Assembly (NCBI GenBank): GCA_946185485.1
Contig: CAMHJQ010000002.1
Span: 1 to 64,000, forward strand
Direction: 5' to 3'
DNA length: 64,000 bases
DNA from: an uncultured Prevotellaceae bacterium
Lineage (GTDB): Bacteria > Bacteroidota > Bacteroidia > Bacteroidales > Bacteroidaceae
Shown here: in pieces, positions 1 to 7,020 of the stretch
Layout of the letters: every line of letters begins with the position of its first letter
Position numbering within the stretch: position 1 is the stretch's first letter
Translations under genes and position numbers: made by a program
The notes under the pieces: generated by a model
What the model saw: only the letters and a program-made list of their open reading frames with translations
What the model was told of the DNA's origin: nothing
Database searches by the model: none

Positions 1-1251
1 GAGCAGTTCTACGACCTGCTGAAGCTGAACAGCGAGGCCCGCGAATACGACTTCAAGAAGAACCTGGAACTGAAGACCAAACTCTGCGAGGCTGCTGAGA
101 AGCTGGCTGAGGAGAACGATGTCATCAGTGCCTTCCATCAGTTGCAGAAGCTGCATCAGGAGTACCGCGAGATTGGTCCCGTCAGCAAGGAGCTGCGCGA
201 GGAGATATGGCAGCGCTTCAAGGCGGCATCCACCGTCATCAACAAGCGCCACCAGCAGCACTTCGAGACGCTGCGCGCCAAGGAGGAGGAGAACCTGAAG
301 AAGAAGACCGCCCTCTGCGAGAAGGCCGAGGCCATTGCCGCCGAGGAAAACAAGGGCAGCAACGACTGGGAGCGTCATACCAAGGAAATCATTGAACTAC
401 AGACCGAGTGGAAGACCATCGGTTTTGCACCGCAGAAGATGAACGTCAAGATCTTCGAGCGCTTCCGCGCAGCCTGTGACGACTTCTTCGGCCGCAAGGC
501 AGAATACTTCCGCGGCCTGAAGGACACCTTTAAGGAGAATGCCGACAAGAAGCGTGCCCTCATCGAGAAGGCCAAGGCCCTGCAGGACAGCACCGAGTGG
601 AAGTCGACCAGCGACAAGCTCATCAACCTGCAGAAGGAGTGGAAGACCATCGGCATGGTACCCAAGAAACTGGGCGACCAGCTGTGGGAGGAGTTCCTTG
701 GCGCTTGCAACAAGTTCTTCGAGGCCCGCAATGCCGCCGGAGCCGGCACCCGCAACGAGGAGCGCGACAACCTGGAGAAGAAGCGCGACGTCATTGCTCG
801 TCTGAAGGCTGCCGCAGAAGAGGCTGGCGAAGGGCTGCAGGAGCAGGTACAGAAGCTCGTTGAGGAGTACCAGTCTATCGGCCACGTGCCCTTCAAGGAG
901 AAGGACAAGCTCTACGAGGAGTACCACGCCGTGCTCGACCGTCTCTATAAGGACCTGAACATCACCGTCGCCAAGCGCCGTCTCAACAAGTTCAAGGACA
1001 GCCTGAAGCAGGTTGCCGAGCGTGGTGAGAACGCCCTCGACAACGAGCGTGCCCGCCTGATGCGCCAGTACGAACAGCTGAAGCAGGAGGTGCAGACCTA
1101 CGAGAACAACCTCGGTTTCCTGAACGCCTCGTCAAAGAAGGGCAACTCGCTCATCGACGAGATGAACCGCAAGGTACAGAAGCTGAAGGACGAAGTCCAG
1201 CTGGTCCGCGACAAGATCAAGGCTATCGACGCCGAGAACCGCGAGAAATAA
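1..1251 (+). CDS. DUF349-repeat coiled protein (5' partial)
   Basis: The frame is open from base 1, so the true start lies upstream of the window. The visible 416 residues are almost all charged helix built from repeated blocks of the DUF349 type, each with a W-K-x-I/x-I-G signature: EWKTIGFAP, EWKTIGMVP and the more diverged EYQSIGHVP, about 80 residues apart. The last 100 residues are a lysine/glutamate-rich coiled coil. DUF349 proteins are common in Bacteroidetes but have no settled biochemical role, so none is assigned. Translation ends at TAA 1249-1251 and is followed within 40 bp by a terminator-like hairpin, so this is the last gene of its transcript. Family call is firm; function is unknown. 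Confidence 0.85.
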   Translation, partial: EQFYDLLKLNSEAREYDFKKNLELKTKLCEAAEKLAEENDVISAFHQLQKLHQEYREIGPVSKELREEIWQRFKAASTVINKRHQQHFETLRAKEEENLKKKTALCEKAEAIAAEENKGSNDWERHTKEIIELQTEWKTIGFAPQKMNVKIFERFRAACDDFFGRKAEYFRGLKDTFKENADKKRALIEKAKALQDSTEWKSTSDKLINLQKEWKTIGMVPKKLGDQLWEEFLGACNKFFEARNAAGAGTRNEERDNLEKKRDVIARLKAAAEEAGEGLQEQVQKLVEEYQSIGHVPFKEKDKLYEEYHAVLDRLYKDLNITVAKRRLNKFKDSLKQVAERGENALDNERARLMRQYEQLKQEVQTYENNLGFLNASSKKGNSLIDEMNRKVQKLKDEVQLVRDKIKAIDAENREK

Positions 1252-1287
1252 CCCTCCCCCTTTCAAGGGTGTTACCAAATATCAAAG

Positions 1288-1312
1288 CCGCCACTGTTGT
1301 GACGGTTTTTTT
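1288..1312 (+). terminator. Rho-independent terminator after the DUF349 gene
   Basis: A 7-bp stem with one mismatch (CCGCCAC / GTGACGG, 4-nt loop) at 1288-1305 is followed directly by a run of seven T. It lies between two genes that converge on it (DUF349 on +, msrA fusion on -). Confidence 0.7.
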
Positions 1313-1356
1313 ATTTTACCTGCCTGAAGGAAACCTTAATCTGTCGGATGACCCGC

Positions 1357-2265
1357 TTATCTATTTTCCTTGGCCTGTCGTGCAAACTCAAACAGTGACG
1401 CTGGCAGATGACAGTAGCCGTCAGGATTCTTGTCGAGATAGTCCTGGTGATACTCTTCTGCCGTATAGAAGTTCTCCAGAGGAAGCTTCTCTACGGCAAG
1501 AGGCTGCTGATATTTTTGCTGTTCCTCGGCAAACACCTTTTCGATAACAGGCAAATCCGCTGAATCAGTATAGTAGATGCCGGTGCGATAACGGGTTCCC
1601 TCGTCATGCCCCTGTTTGTTGAGACTTGTCGGGTCGATGGTCTTGAAGAACATCTGCAACAGGAATTCAAGGCTGACCATATCAGGATTATACTTCACAT
1701 GCACCGTCTCTGCATACCCCGTCGTGTCAGTATAGACCTCCTTGTACGTCGGGCTGGTGGTATGTCCGTTGGCAAATCCAACAGACGTTTCCACAACTCC
1801 CTCTATCTGTTTGAAGTAGTGCTCCGTTCCCCAGAAGCAGCCTCCGGCAAGATAGATGTCCTTACCGCTTTTGATCTCCAGGATACCATCTACCTCGTGT
1901 TCGACGAAGGGGCCTGCCTTACATTCCAACAAGACAGCTGGTGTCAGGCACTCCAAGCCATGCCATACGTTCTTGGGTATATCGACACCGTAAGTGCCGC
2001 TCCCCTGACTGATGACACAAGTGGCCAAAATCTCGCCCTGATCACCGTAGGTTGTCACTCTGACCTTGCCCTTCAGGATGACAAAGGTCTCGTCCTTGTC
2101 CGGATGGTGGTGCACAGGAATAAAAGTCCCTGGCTCCAAGGCATTCAGGAAACGGTGACATTTGTCATCGAGGCTCTGGTGGAAGTTGTAGTTCTTTCTC
2201 AGTCGTGGCGATTTCTTGGCTTCTTCCGCCACACCACTAATCAGTTGTTCGTCTATTATTTTCAT
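1357..2265 (-). CDS. msrA: WbuC-type cupin fused to peptide methionine sulfoxide reductase A
   Basis: The 302-residue protein has two domains. Residues 1-130 look like a WbuC-family cupin: the HHHPDKDETFVILKG segment supplies the metal-binding histidines and glutamate, with a later VWHGLE. Residues 135-302 are a full MsrA domain with the active-site motif GCFWG (C143) and a C-terminal NPDGYC motif with a candidate resolving cysteine at C285. MsrA reduces methionine-S-sulfoxide in oxidised proteins using thioredoxin. There is no signal peptide, so a cytoplasmic location is inferred. WbuC-like cupins are usually separate proteins, often near polysaccharide genes, so the fusion is unusual. Start ATG 2265 is the first in frame. 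The gene converges on the DUF349 gene. Confidence 0.9.
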   Translation of the reverse strand: MKIIDEQLISGVAEEAKKSPRLRKNYNFHQSLDDKCHRFLNALEPGTFIPVHHHPDKDETFVILKGKVRVTTYGDQGEILATCVISQGSGTYGVDIPKNVWHGLECLTPAVLLECKAGPFVEHEVDGILEIKSGKDIYLAGGCFWGTEHYFKQIEGVVETSVGFANGHTTSPTYKEVYTDTTGYAETVHVKYNPDMVSLEFLLQMFFKTIDPTSLNKQGHDEGTRYRTGIYYTDSADLPVIEKVFAEEQQKYQQPLAVEKLPLENFYTAEEYHQDYLDKNPDGYCHLPASLFEFARQAKENR

Positions 2266-2363
2266 ATGTCTTTATCCTCTTTTGTCATATTTCGCTTGCA
2301 AAGATAATCAATTATTTTGAAAATGATCACCAGAACCGACCCCGTGATTCAAAAATTTTTTTA

Positions 2364-2404
2364 GTCAAAGTGTATTGTAATTCAGAAAAATATTTGTAAT
2401 TTTG
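2364..2404 (+). promoter_or_regulatory. Promoter of the thioesterase gene, with a segment repeated at 3008
   Basis: A Bacteroidetes -7 box TAATTTTG lies at 2397-2404, with a TTG -33 element at 2374-2376, 20 bp upstream. The 26 bp at 2364-2389, which include the -33 element and are preceded by an A5-T7 tract, recur exactly at 3008-3033 in front of the next gene block. Confidence 0.6.
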
Positions 2405-2459
2405 CACCGTTTTGATGAGTTCGATGACTTGATTTCAAAAAATTAGACTAGTTTTCAGT

Positions 2460-2885
2460 GTGGCACAAGAGGTAAACAATGGCTTCAGGCATGTAATGCC
2501 AATTCAGATCCGCTTCAACGACGTGGACAAGTTCGGCCACGTGAACAATACCATCCATTTCCAGTTCTACGATACGGCGAAAACGGACTACGTTTCTATG
2601 GTCTGCAAGGGCTTCGATTGGGGACGGGAGGCCATCGTGGTGGCTAAGATAGAGGCCGAGTTTCTCGCCCAGATTAAGGGGAACGACCATATAGCCACGC
2701 GCACGCGTGTCACTAAAATCGGTAATAAGAGTTTCCATATGGAACAGGACATCATCGATACCGATACCCAGGAGGTAAAATGCCGCTGTCTCACCGTGTT
2801 GGTGCTCTACGATCTGGTGAATCACCAGTCTATACCCATTCCTGATGTCTGGCGTCAGGCCATCCGCCAGTACGACGGACTGTAG
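2460..2885 (+). CDS. Acyl-CoA thioesterase, 4HBT hotdog family
   Basis: The 141-residue protein is a single hotdog fold of the 4-hydroxybenzoyl-CoA thioesterase / YbgC type. The signature is IRFNDVDKFGHVNNTIHFQF near residues 17-36: the D(V)D-x-x-GHVNN motif holds the catalytic acid and substrate-binding loop. These enzymes hydrolyse acyl-CoA thioesters in the cytoplasm; the natural substrate cannot be told from sequence. The longest start is GTG at 2460. The next in-frame ATG is 33 bp later, inside the conserved first strand (VMPIQIRF), so GTG is preferred. The mRNA leader from the upstream -7 box would be about 50 nt. Confidence 0.88.
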   Translation: MAQEVNNGFRHVMPIQIRFNDVDKFGHVNNTIHFQFYDTAKTDYVSMVCKGFDWGREAIVVAKIEAEFLAQIKGNDHIATRTRVTKIGNKSFHMEQDIIDTDTQEVKCRCLTVLVLYDLVNHQSIPIPDVWRQAIRQYDGL

Positions 2886-3007
2886 TTGACGAAAGCTTCA
2901 TATCAACGGGCATTCCGGAAATCTGCAACGGGTGCTACCAGCATGGACTGACGAGAAACAATCTTGCAGCCTATGCCCAACTGGCGTATATATTAAAAAT
3001 TTTTTTT
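2886..3007. other. Gap between thioesterase gene and VapE cassette
   Basis: No supported gene. The segment has mixed composition and ends in an A5-T8 tract like the one upstream of 2364. It may contain the left edge of the cassette, but no integrase, tRNA end or attachment repeat was recognised. Beyond the promoter at 3008-3048 a frame opening at ATG 3054 runs to 3365 but resembles nothing recognised (see rejected items). Confidence 0.4.
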
Positions 3008-3048
3008 GTCAAAGTGTATTGTAATTCAGAAAATAGTTCGTACCTTTG
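3008..3048 (+). promoter_or_regulatory. Promoter of the VapE-type cassette
   Basis: The -7 box TACCTTTG is at 3041-3048. A TTG -33 element at 3018-3020 sits 20 bp upstream, inside the 26-bp segment shared with 2364-2389. It would give a roughly 200-nt leader to the first well-supported gene at 3256, or a very short one if translation begins at ATG 3054. Confidence 0.6.
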
Positions 3049-3255
3049 CAGCGATGAAAGAGATGGAGACGATGAAGACAACAAGAATAATACTGACACT
3101 GACGCCCCAAGCGGCGGGAAATGGCGGGACTGCAACGGGCAGATCCGTCATACGAGTCGTTCTATGCAGTCTCATCGATGACGTCAGCACCAATACAAAC
3201 CCATTTTATACCTATATCAACATCCCAGAACAAGGTTACCATACACAAACGCCCT

Positions 3256-3903
3256 ATGGCACAGCAGCAACAGACACGAGCCAGCCCTATATCGACAGGG
3301 GTCACCACTCTCAAGGAGTGGGTGCTGTCTGTTGTGGATTACCATCTGGAGAAGAGGGGTGTTGACGAAGCGTACAAGAAACTGGACAAGTTAGGTGAAG
3401 CCTGTGACTTCATGGACGATTGGCCAGAGGCGAAACGGGTCGCCACAGACAAAATCCGCGAGTACGACAAGAAGCGTCAGCTTCAGAAGGAGCAGCGCGA
3501 GCAGCAACAGCAGCGTGACTTCATGATGGCGATGATGGGTGCCATACAGCAACAGTCATATACTGCCAGCCAGAAGGCTCCGGCAGCCACCGAAGAGCAG
3601 GAAGAGCGGGAACTGCCGCCACAGCTTTGCACCGAGAAGGCCATGAGACTATGGCAGCAAGCGCAGCAGGCGGGACTTGTAGACGACCGCTACCAGCCCA
3701 TGAATCTCTCCCGTACAGAGGCAGCCCTACTGGCCAACGATATAGCTATACGGCTCGGCATCAACAACAAATGGAAGACCTTTGAGAGACTTTGGGGACG
3801 AAACAACATGCGGAGCGACTATAACGACGCCATGAACCAACGCAAAACGCAGGAATTCTTAGACCGGCTGAAAAGCATATTCGGCTCACTGCCAAGAAAA
3901 TAG
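3256..3903 (+). CDS. Unrecognised cassette protein (first gene of VapE cassette)
   Basis: I do not recognise this 215-residue protein. From the chosen ATG (MAQQQQTRASP) it has a short Q-rich start, a helical block with VVDYHLEKRGVDEAYKKL, a strongly charged coiled stretch (KKRQLQKEQREQQQQRDF) and an acidic/proline linker (EEQEERELPPQ). It ends in a compact helical C-terminus with KWKTFERLWGRNN and FLDRLKSIF. The shape suggests an oligomerising or DNA-associated accessory protein, but that is inference. The frame is open further upstream (to 3121), but the extra residues are low in structure and overlap the leader. It sits 94 bp before vapE in the same orientation, with a palindrome and a fresh -7 box in the gap. 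Confidence 0.6.
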   Translation: MAQQQQTRASPISTGVTTLKEWVLSVVDYHLEKRGVDEAYKKLDKLGEACDFMDDWPEAKRVATDKIREYDKKRQLQKEQREQQQQRDFMMAMMGAIQQQSYTASQKAPAATEEQEERELPPQLCTEKAMRLWQQAQQAGLVDDRYQPMNLSRTEAALLANDIAIRLGINNKWKTFERLWGRNNMRSDYNDAMNQRKTQEFLDRLKSIFGSLPRK

Positions 3904-3910
3904 AGTAAAC

Positions 3911-3936
3911 CGTAGTCCCTACGCGTAGGTACTACG
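3911..3936. repeat. 26-bp near-perfect palindrome upstream of vapE
   Basis: The two 13-bp halves match at 12 of 13 positions around a CCTACG|CGTAGG core centred between 3923 and 3924. The sequence CTACGTAGG then recurs immediately downstream (3932-3940). It lies 28 bp upstream of the vapE -7 box, suiting an operator or a replication/recombination protein binding site. Confidence 0.6.
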
Positions 3937-3963
3937 TAGGGGGAAAAACCACGAAACATGTTG

Positions 3964-3971
3964 TATCTTTG
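3964..3971 (+). promoter_or_regulatory. -7 box TATCTTTG for vapE
   Basis: An exact TAnnTTTG match 26 bp upstream of the vapE ATG. No convincing -33 TTTG at the usual spacing, so activation by a protein at the palindrome 3911-3936 is possible. Confidence 0.5.
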
Positions 3972-3997
3972 CACTTGTAAAAAGCAAAGCATACAAC

Positions 3998-5401
3998 ATG
4001 GAAAAGAAGAACAAGAAACAGAAGCCTCCCTCGAAGGCTGCAAAAGACGGACAGGACTCACACAAGGCCAACTGGCGCGAGGTGTATGCCACGGTGGACG
4101 ACATCAAGGCATTTCTGGACGACAACGCCCTGTTGCGCTACAACACGGTGACGGGTCGACTGGAGGGGCACGTCGTCGAGCGCGACGTATGGGAACAGGT
4201 GGAGCAGGCGGCCACACGTGGCGGCCGGCAGGACTACGAGGGTGCGCTGCAGCGGGTGATGGCTGCCGACGCTGCGAAGGACGCAGACCCGTGGCACCCC
4301 ATCACCGACCGCGACGTCAACACGCTCTGGGCACGACTGTCGGAGCAGAAGCCCGTGCGCAAGCAGGACCTGCAGAACGTCCTCGGCTCGGAGTATGTGG
4401 CAGACTACAATCCCTTCCTCGCCTACCTGGACAGTCTGCCGCGCTGGACCGACAACCAGGACAACTACATCATGGAACTGTCGCTGACGGTCAGCGTCCA
4501 TGGCGACGCCGACGAGCAGCTGCGCTTCTACGAATACCTGAGGAAGTGGCTCGTGGCCATGGTCGCCGGATGGGTCAACCCCACGGTGGTCAACAACGTG
4601 ATGCTGGTACTCATCGGTCGGCAGGGCGCCTACAAGACGACATGGTTCTCGTACCTGCTGCCACCTGAGCTGAAGCGCTACTTCTACACCAAGACCGACG
4701 CCTCGCGGATGTCAAAGGACGACCTGCTGGTGCTGGCACACTACGCACTGGTATGCTACGAGGAGCTGGACACGATGACGGCCCGCGACCTGAACAACCT
4801 CAAGTCGGCCATGACCATGCAGAGCATCGACGAGCGCGCCCCCTACGAGCGCTACCACGACCACCGTCCCCACGTAGCCTCGTTCTGCGGGACGGGCAAC
4901 TCGACGCAGTTTCTGAGCGACACCACCGGCAACCGCCGCTGGCTGCCCTTCGAGGTGGACAGCATCGAGTCGCCGCGCGAGCATCCCTTCAACTACGCAG
5001 GCATCTACGCCCAAGCCTACAGCCTCTACCGCGACGGATTCCAGTACTGGTTCGGTGCCCGCGAGGTGGAGCTGCTCACCGAGCACAACCGCCACTACGA
5101 GACGCCGCGGCTGGAGCAGGAACTGGTGTCCATGTACTTCCGCAAGCCCCACACCGGCGAACCCGGCGAGTTTCTGCCCGTGGCCATGGCCATGCAGATT
5201 GTCGGCACCGGCATCACCCAGAAGCTCAGTGCCGTCATGCTGGGCCGCGCCTTCCGCACGCTCGGCTTCCAGAACCGTAAGTCGGACAGCATCCGCGGCT
5301 ATCTCGTCGTGCGTCGCTCACCCGAGGAGATGCGCTCCATGCGGCAGCAGATGTTCCAGTCCGGCGGGACAGAAGGGACAGACGGGACAGATGTTTTCTA
5401 A
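3998..5401 (+). CDS. VapE-family P-loop protein (virulence-associated E)
   Basis: The 467-residue protein matches the VapE / DUF3874-like group of mobile-element P-loop ATPases related to the D5-type primase-helicases of phages and phage satellites. After a lysine-rich start and a helical N-terminal region, the Walker A motif GRQGAYKTTW lies near residue 208. An acidic Walker B-like YEELD follows about 45 residues later. A conserved FCGTGNSTQFLSD and a TGNRRW motif (sensor/arginine-finger region) follow. Such proteins are thought to act at replication or in satellite maintenance; the role in Bacteroidales is not established. The C-terminus (GGTEGTDGTDVF) is encoded by three 9-bp-spaced GGGACAG units that form the left arm of a symmetric inverted repeat. 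Start ATG 3998 follows a -7 box by 26 bp. Confidence 0.8.
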   Translation: MEKKNKKQKPPSKAAKDGQDSHKANWREVYATVDDIKAFLDDNALLRYNTVTGRLEGHVVERDVWEQVEQAATRGGRQDYEGALQRVMAADAAKDADPWHPITDRDVNTLWARLSEQKPVRKQDLQNVLGSEYVADYNPFLAYLDSLPRWTDNQDNYIMELSLTVSVHGDADEQLRFYEYLRKWLVAMVAGWVNPTVVNNVMLVLIGRQGAYKTTWFSYLLPPELKRYFYTKTDASRMSKDDLLVLAHYALVCYEELDTMTARDLNNLKSAMTMQSIDERAPYERYHDHRPHVASFCGTGNSTQFLSDTTGNRRWLPFEVDSIESPREHPFNYAGIYAQAYSLYRDGFQYWFGAREVELLTEHNRHYETPRLEQELVSMYFRKPHTGEPGEFLPVAMAMQIVGTGITQKLSAVMLGRAFRTLGFQNRKSDSIRGYLVVRRSPEEMRSMRQQMFQSGGTEGTDGTDVF

Positions 5402-5481
5402 ACTCCCTTCGCGTACTGCGCGCACACACGGTACGCGAGCAATGTCATAGAATTATCTGTCCCAACCGTCCCATCTGTCCC
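5366..5481. repeat. Symmetric nested inverted repeat with GGGACAG iterons
   Basis: Three direct GGGACAG units at 5366-5372, 5375-5381 and 5384-5390 (9-bp period) are mirrored by CTGTCCC/CCGTCCC/CTGTCCC at 5457-5463, 5466-5472 and 5475-5481. Between them an exact 8-bp inverted repeat TCGCGTAC / GTACGCGA lies at 5409-5416 and 5431-5438. Both the outer and inner arms are centred on 5423.5. The left arm is inside the vapE coding sequence and the right arm is intergenic. There is no T run, so it is not a plain terminator. Confidence 0.75.
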
Positions 5482-5500
5482 GAAATCACACCCAGCAACT

Positions 5501-5533
5501 ATGTCACTTCCTATTCGTAAACATGTCACTTCC
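5501..5533. repeat. Paired direct repeat ATGTCACTTCC, 22 bp apart
   Basis: ATGTCACTTCC occurs at 5501-5511 and 5523-5533, a centre spacing of 22 bp (two helical turns), 34 bp before the DUF4248 gene. The spacing suits a protein binding one face of the helix. Confidence 0.4.
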
Positions 5534-5566
5534 ATCACCTAACTATGGCATTTAGCCCACAAAAAC

Positions 5567-5761
5567 ATGATGATTATGAAAGCAATGACCCGACAACAGA
5601 TTGCCGCCTACGCCGGCGTATCAGTGAAGACGCTCCGCAACTGGTGCAAACCCTATCATGACGAACTGCTCGGGCTGGGACTCAGGCCCGGCATGATCGT
5701 CCTGCCACCCAACATCGTCAGGTGGATAGCCGACAAGTTCTGCATCGACCTGCCGCCGTAG
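5567..5761 (+). CDS. DUF4248 small DNA-binding-like protein
   Basis: The 64-residue protein has the DUF4248 pattern: MTRQQIAAYAGVSVKTLRNW is a clear helix-turn-helix, followed by LGLRPGMIVLPPNIVRWIAD. The family is small, restricted largely to Bacteroidales and nearly always found beside VapE and HU-like genes, as here. A transcriptional regulator or excision/replication accessory role is inferred from the HTH only. Three nearby ATG codons (5567, 5570, 5576) could start it, and a fourth at 5585 would give the compact MTRQQ form; the longest is listed. It lies in the 513-bp interval between vapE and the HU-like gene and has paired direct repeats just upstream. Confidence 0.75.
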   Translation: MMIMKAMTRQQIAAYAGVSVKTLRNWCKPYHDELLGLGLRPGMIVLPPNIVRWIADKFCIDLPP

Positions 5762-5837
5762 TGAGCCTCTTGCCGCCCGGCAGGCCCCACGACGGCCAGA
5801 CTGTGCCCGATACGGAAAACGACATTGGAAAATGTCG

Positions 5838-5845
5838 TACCTTTG
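5838..5845 (+). promoter_or_regulatory. -7 box TACCTTTG for the HU-like gene
   Basis: An exact TAnnTTTG match 69 bp upstream of the HU-like start. The leader ends in a TAACCCTTAATTTT stretch common before Bacteroidales genes. Confidence 0.5.
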
Positions 5846-5914
5846 CATCAGAGAAATCCGGAACTCTCTAAGCGAAAAATCTTTCAAATGTTTAACCCTT
5901 AATTTTCTAACACC

Positions 5915-6343
5915 ATGATTCTTTACGTATTACGTCAGAACAACAACGAGAAGTCATCTGCCTATGGCAAGTACTTCGCCTTCCCCGTCATCGAGGAGAC
6001 CCTCGATCTGGAAAATCTGGCCGAGCACATGGCCAACCACAACACCCCGTTCTCGAAGGGAGCCATCAAGGGCATACTCACCGACATGGTCTCGTGCATC
6101 AAGGAACTGCTCCTGGAGGGCAAGAACGTGAAGATTGCCGACCTCGCCATCTTCTCGTTAGGCATCAAGAACAACGGCGGCAGCGAGACCGAGGACGACT
6201 TCAGCGTCTCCAAGCACATCAAGGGTGTCAAGCTGCGTGCCCGCGCCACCGGTGATCTGACCACCACCAGCCTGAACCTCGAGGCTACGCTGAAGAAGGC
6301 CACAGCCGTCACCAAGTCCAAGAAGGACGAGCCGGAACCCTAA
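5915..6343 (+). CDS. HU-family DNA-binding protein
   Basis: The 142-residue protein belongs to the HU-like group common in Bacteroidales. It opens with a strand (MILYVLRQNNN), has two helices (LDLENLAEHMANHN, SKGAIKGILTDMVSCIKELLLEGKNVKIADLAIF) matching the HU dimerisation core, then a strand-rich DNA-binding arm region (IKGVKLRARATG). A lysine-rich C-terminal tail extends beyond the roughly 90 residues of classic HU. Such proteins bend DNA and assist recombination or replication. Within this cassette it always travels with DUF4248 and an amidase in related genomes, from memory of the family. It has its own -7 box. An 11-bp inverted repeat separates it from the smalltalk gene. Confidence 0.85.
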   Translation: MILYVLRQNNNEKSSAYGKYFAFPVIEETLDLENLAEHMANHNTPFSKGAIKGILTDMVSCIKELLLEGKNVKIADLAIFSLGIKNNGGSETEDDFSVSKHIKGVKLRARATGDLTTTSLNLEATLKKATAVTKSKKDEPEP

Positions 6344-6353
6344 GTTTTACAAC

Positions 6354-6416
6354 GGAGTGCACAGCGGAATGCAACGCCATACTCTCCAAAAGAAAGCAGT
6401 CCCAACTGTGCACTCC
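6354..6416. repeat. 11-bp inverted repeat GGAGTGCACAG between HU and smalltalk genes
   Basis: GGAGTGCACAG at 6354-6364 is exactly complementary to 6406-6416, with a 41-nt spacer. It follows the HU stop by 10 bp and precedes the smalltalk start by 29 bp, so as RNA it could attenuate or stabilise the message. No T run follows. Confidence 0.5.
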
Positions 6417-6445
6417 AATCTCTTAACTCTTAATATTTTAGTATC

Positions 6446-6541
6446 ATGAAGAAAGCAAATTGGAAAACCATCATTCAGTTCATCATCACGGTGCTCACGG
6501 CCATCGCCAGCAGTTTCCTCACCCAAAGTTGCATGAATTAA
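6446..6541 (+). CDS. Smalltalk protein (31 residues)
   Basis: ATG 6446 to TAA 6539-6541 encodes 31 residues: a basic start (MKKANWKT), a single hydrophobic helix (IIQFIITVLTAIASSF) and a C-terminal LTQSCMN. This matches the very small smalltalk family of Bacteroidales, too short for ordinary gene callers. One membrane span is evident. The near-terminal cysteine after a small/hydrophobic stretch resembles the lipidation or membrane-anchoring cysteines of phage spanin-like peptides, but that is only a resemblance. It lies 43 bp upstream of the amidase ATG, in the same orientation, so the two are probably co-expressed. Confidence 0.85.
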   Translation: MKKANWKTIIQFIITVLTAIASSFLTQSCMN

Positions 6542-6584
6542 ATTTGAAGTTTGAAATTTGAAACTTCAAAAAAAAACAAATCTT

Positions 6585-6995
6585 ATGCGTAAAATTAACC
6601 TTATTGTCGTTCATTGTAGTGCCACGCGGGTGGACCAGCCGTTCCCGGTGGACAAGCTCATCGCCTGTCATCAGGCACGCTTCGGATTCACCGGCTACCA
6701 CTACTACATCACCCGCGACGGCCAGCTCTACCAGACGCGTCACGAGAACCTGCCCGGCGCACATGCACACCACTACAACCAGCACTCCATCGGTGTCTGC
6801 TACGAGGGCGGCCTGCTGGCCAACGGCCAACCTGCCGACACCCGGACACCCGAGCAGAAAGCAGCCCTCTGGCACCTGCTGAAGTCCCTGAAGGTGGACT
6901 ACCCCGACGCCCAGATCCTCGGCCACTGTGAGCTGCCCCATGTCGCCAAGACCTGTCCCAACTTCCTGGCATCGAAGGAGTACGCCACGCTGTAA
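6585..6995 (+). CDS. N-acetylmuramoyl-L-alanine amidase, T7-lysozyme type
   Basis: The 136-residue protein is a single Amidase_2 domain. It starts MRKINLIVVHCSATR: H in VVHCSAT is the first zinc ligand. It continues with FTGYHYYITRDG, the NQHSIGVCYEGG block, and ends with ILGHCELPHVAKTCPNF, carrying the second histidine and the conserved cysteine ligand. This is the layout of the T7 lysozyme family, which cleaves the muramic acid-L-alanine amide bond. No signal peptide is present, so access to peptidoglycan would need another route, such as a pore made by a partner. The frame extends upstream to a TTG at 6558, but ATG 6585 begins exactly where the family does. It is the last gene of the cassette. 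Confidence 0.9.
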   Translation: MRKINLIVVHCSATRVDQPFPVDKLIACHQARFGFTGYHYYITRDGQLYQTRHENLPGAHAHHYNQHSIGVCYEGGLLANGQPADTRTPEQKAALWHLLKSLKVDYPDAQILGHCELPHVAKTCPNFLASKEYATL

Positions 6996-7020
6996 CACCA
7001 GAATTCCCCCTAACACCGAC

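Noticed and set aside
2886..3007. Search for a tRNA end or attachment site at the cassette edge
   Set aside because: No tRNA-like fold or repeated attachment core matching the other end near 7066-7110 was found by eye.
3054..3365. Open frame from ATG 3054 just behind the cassette promoter
   Set aside because: Composition is not protein-like, nothing is recognised, and it overlaps the better-supported gene at 3256 in another frame by about 110 bp. A leader peptide remains possible.
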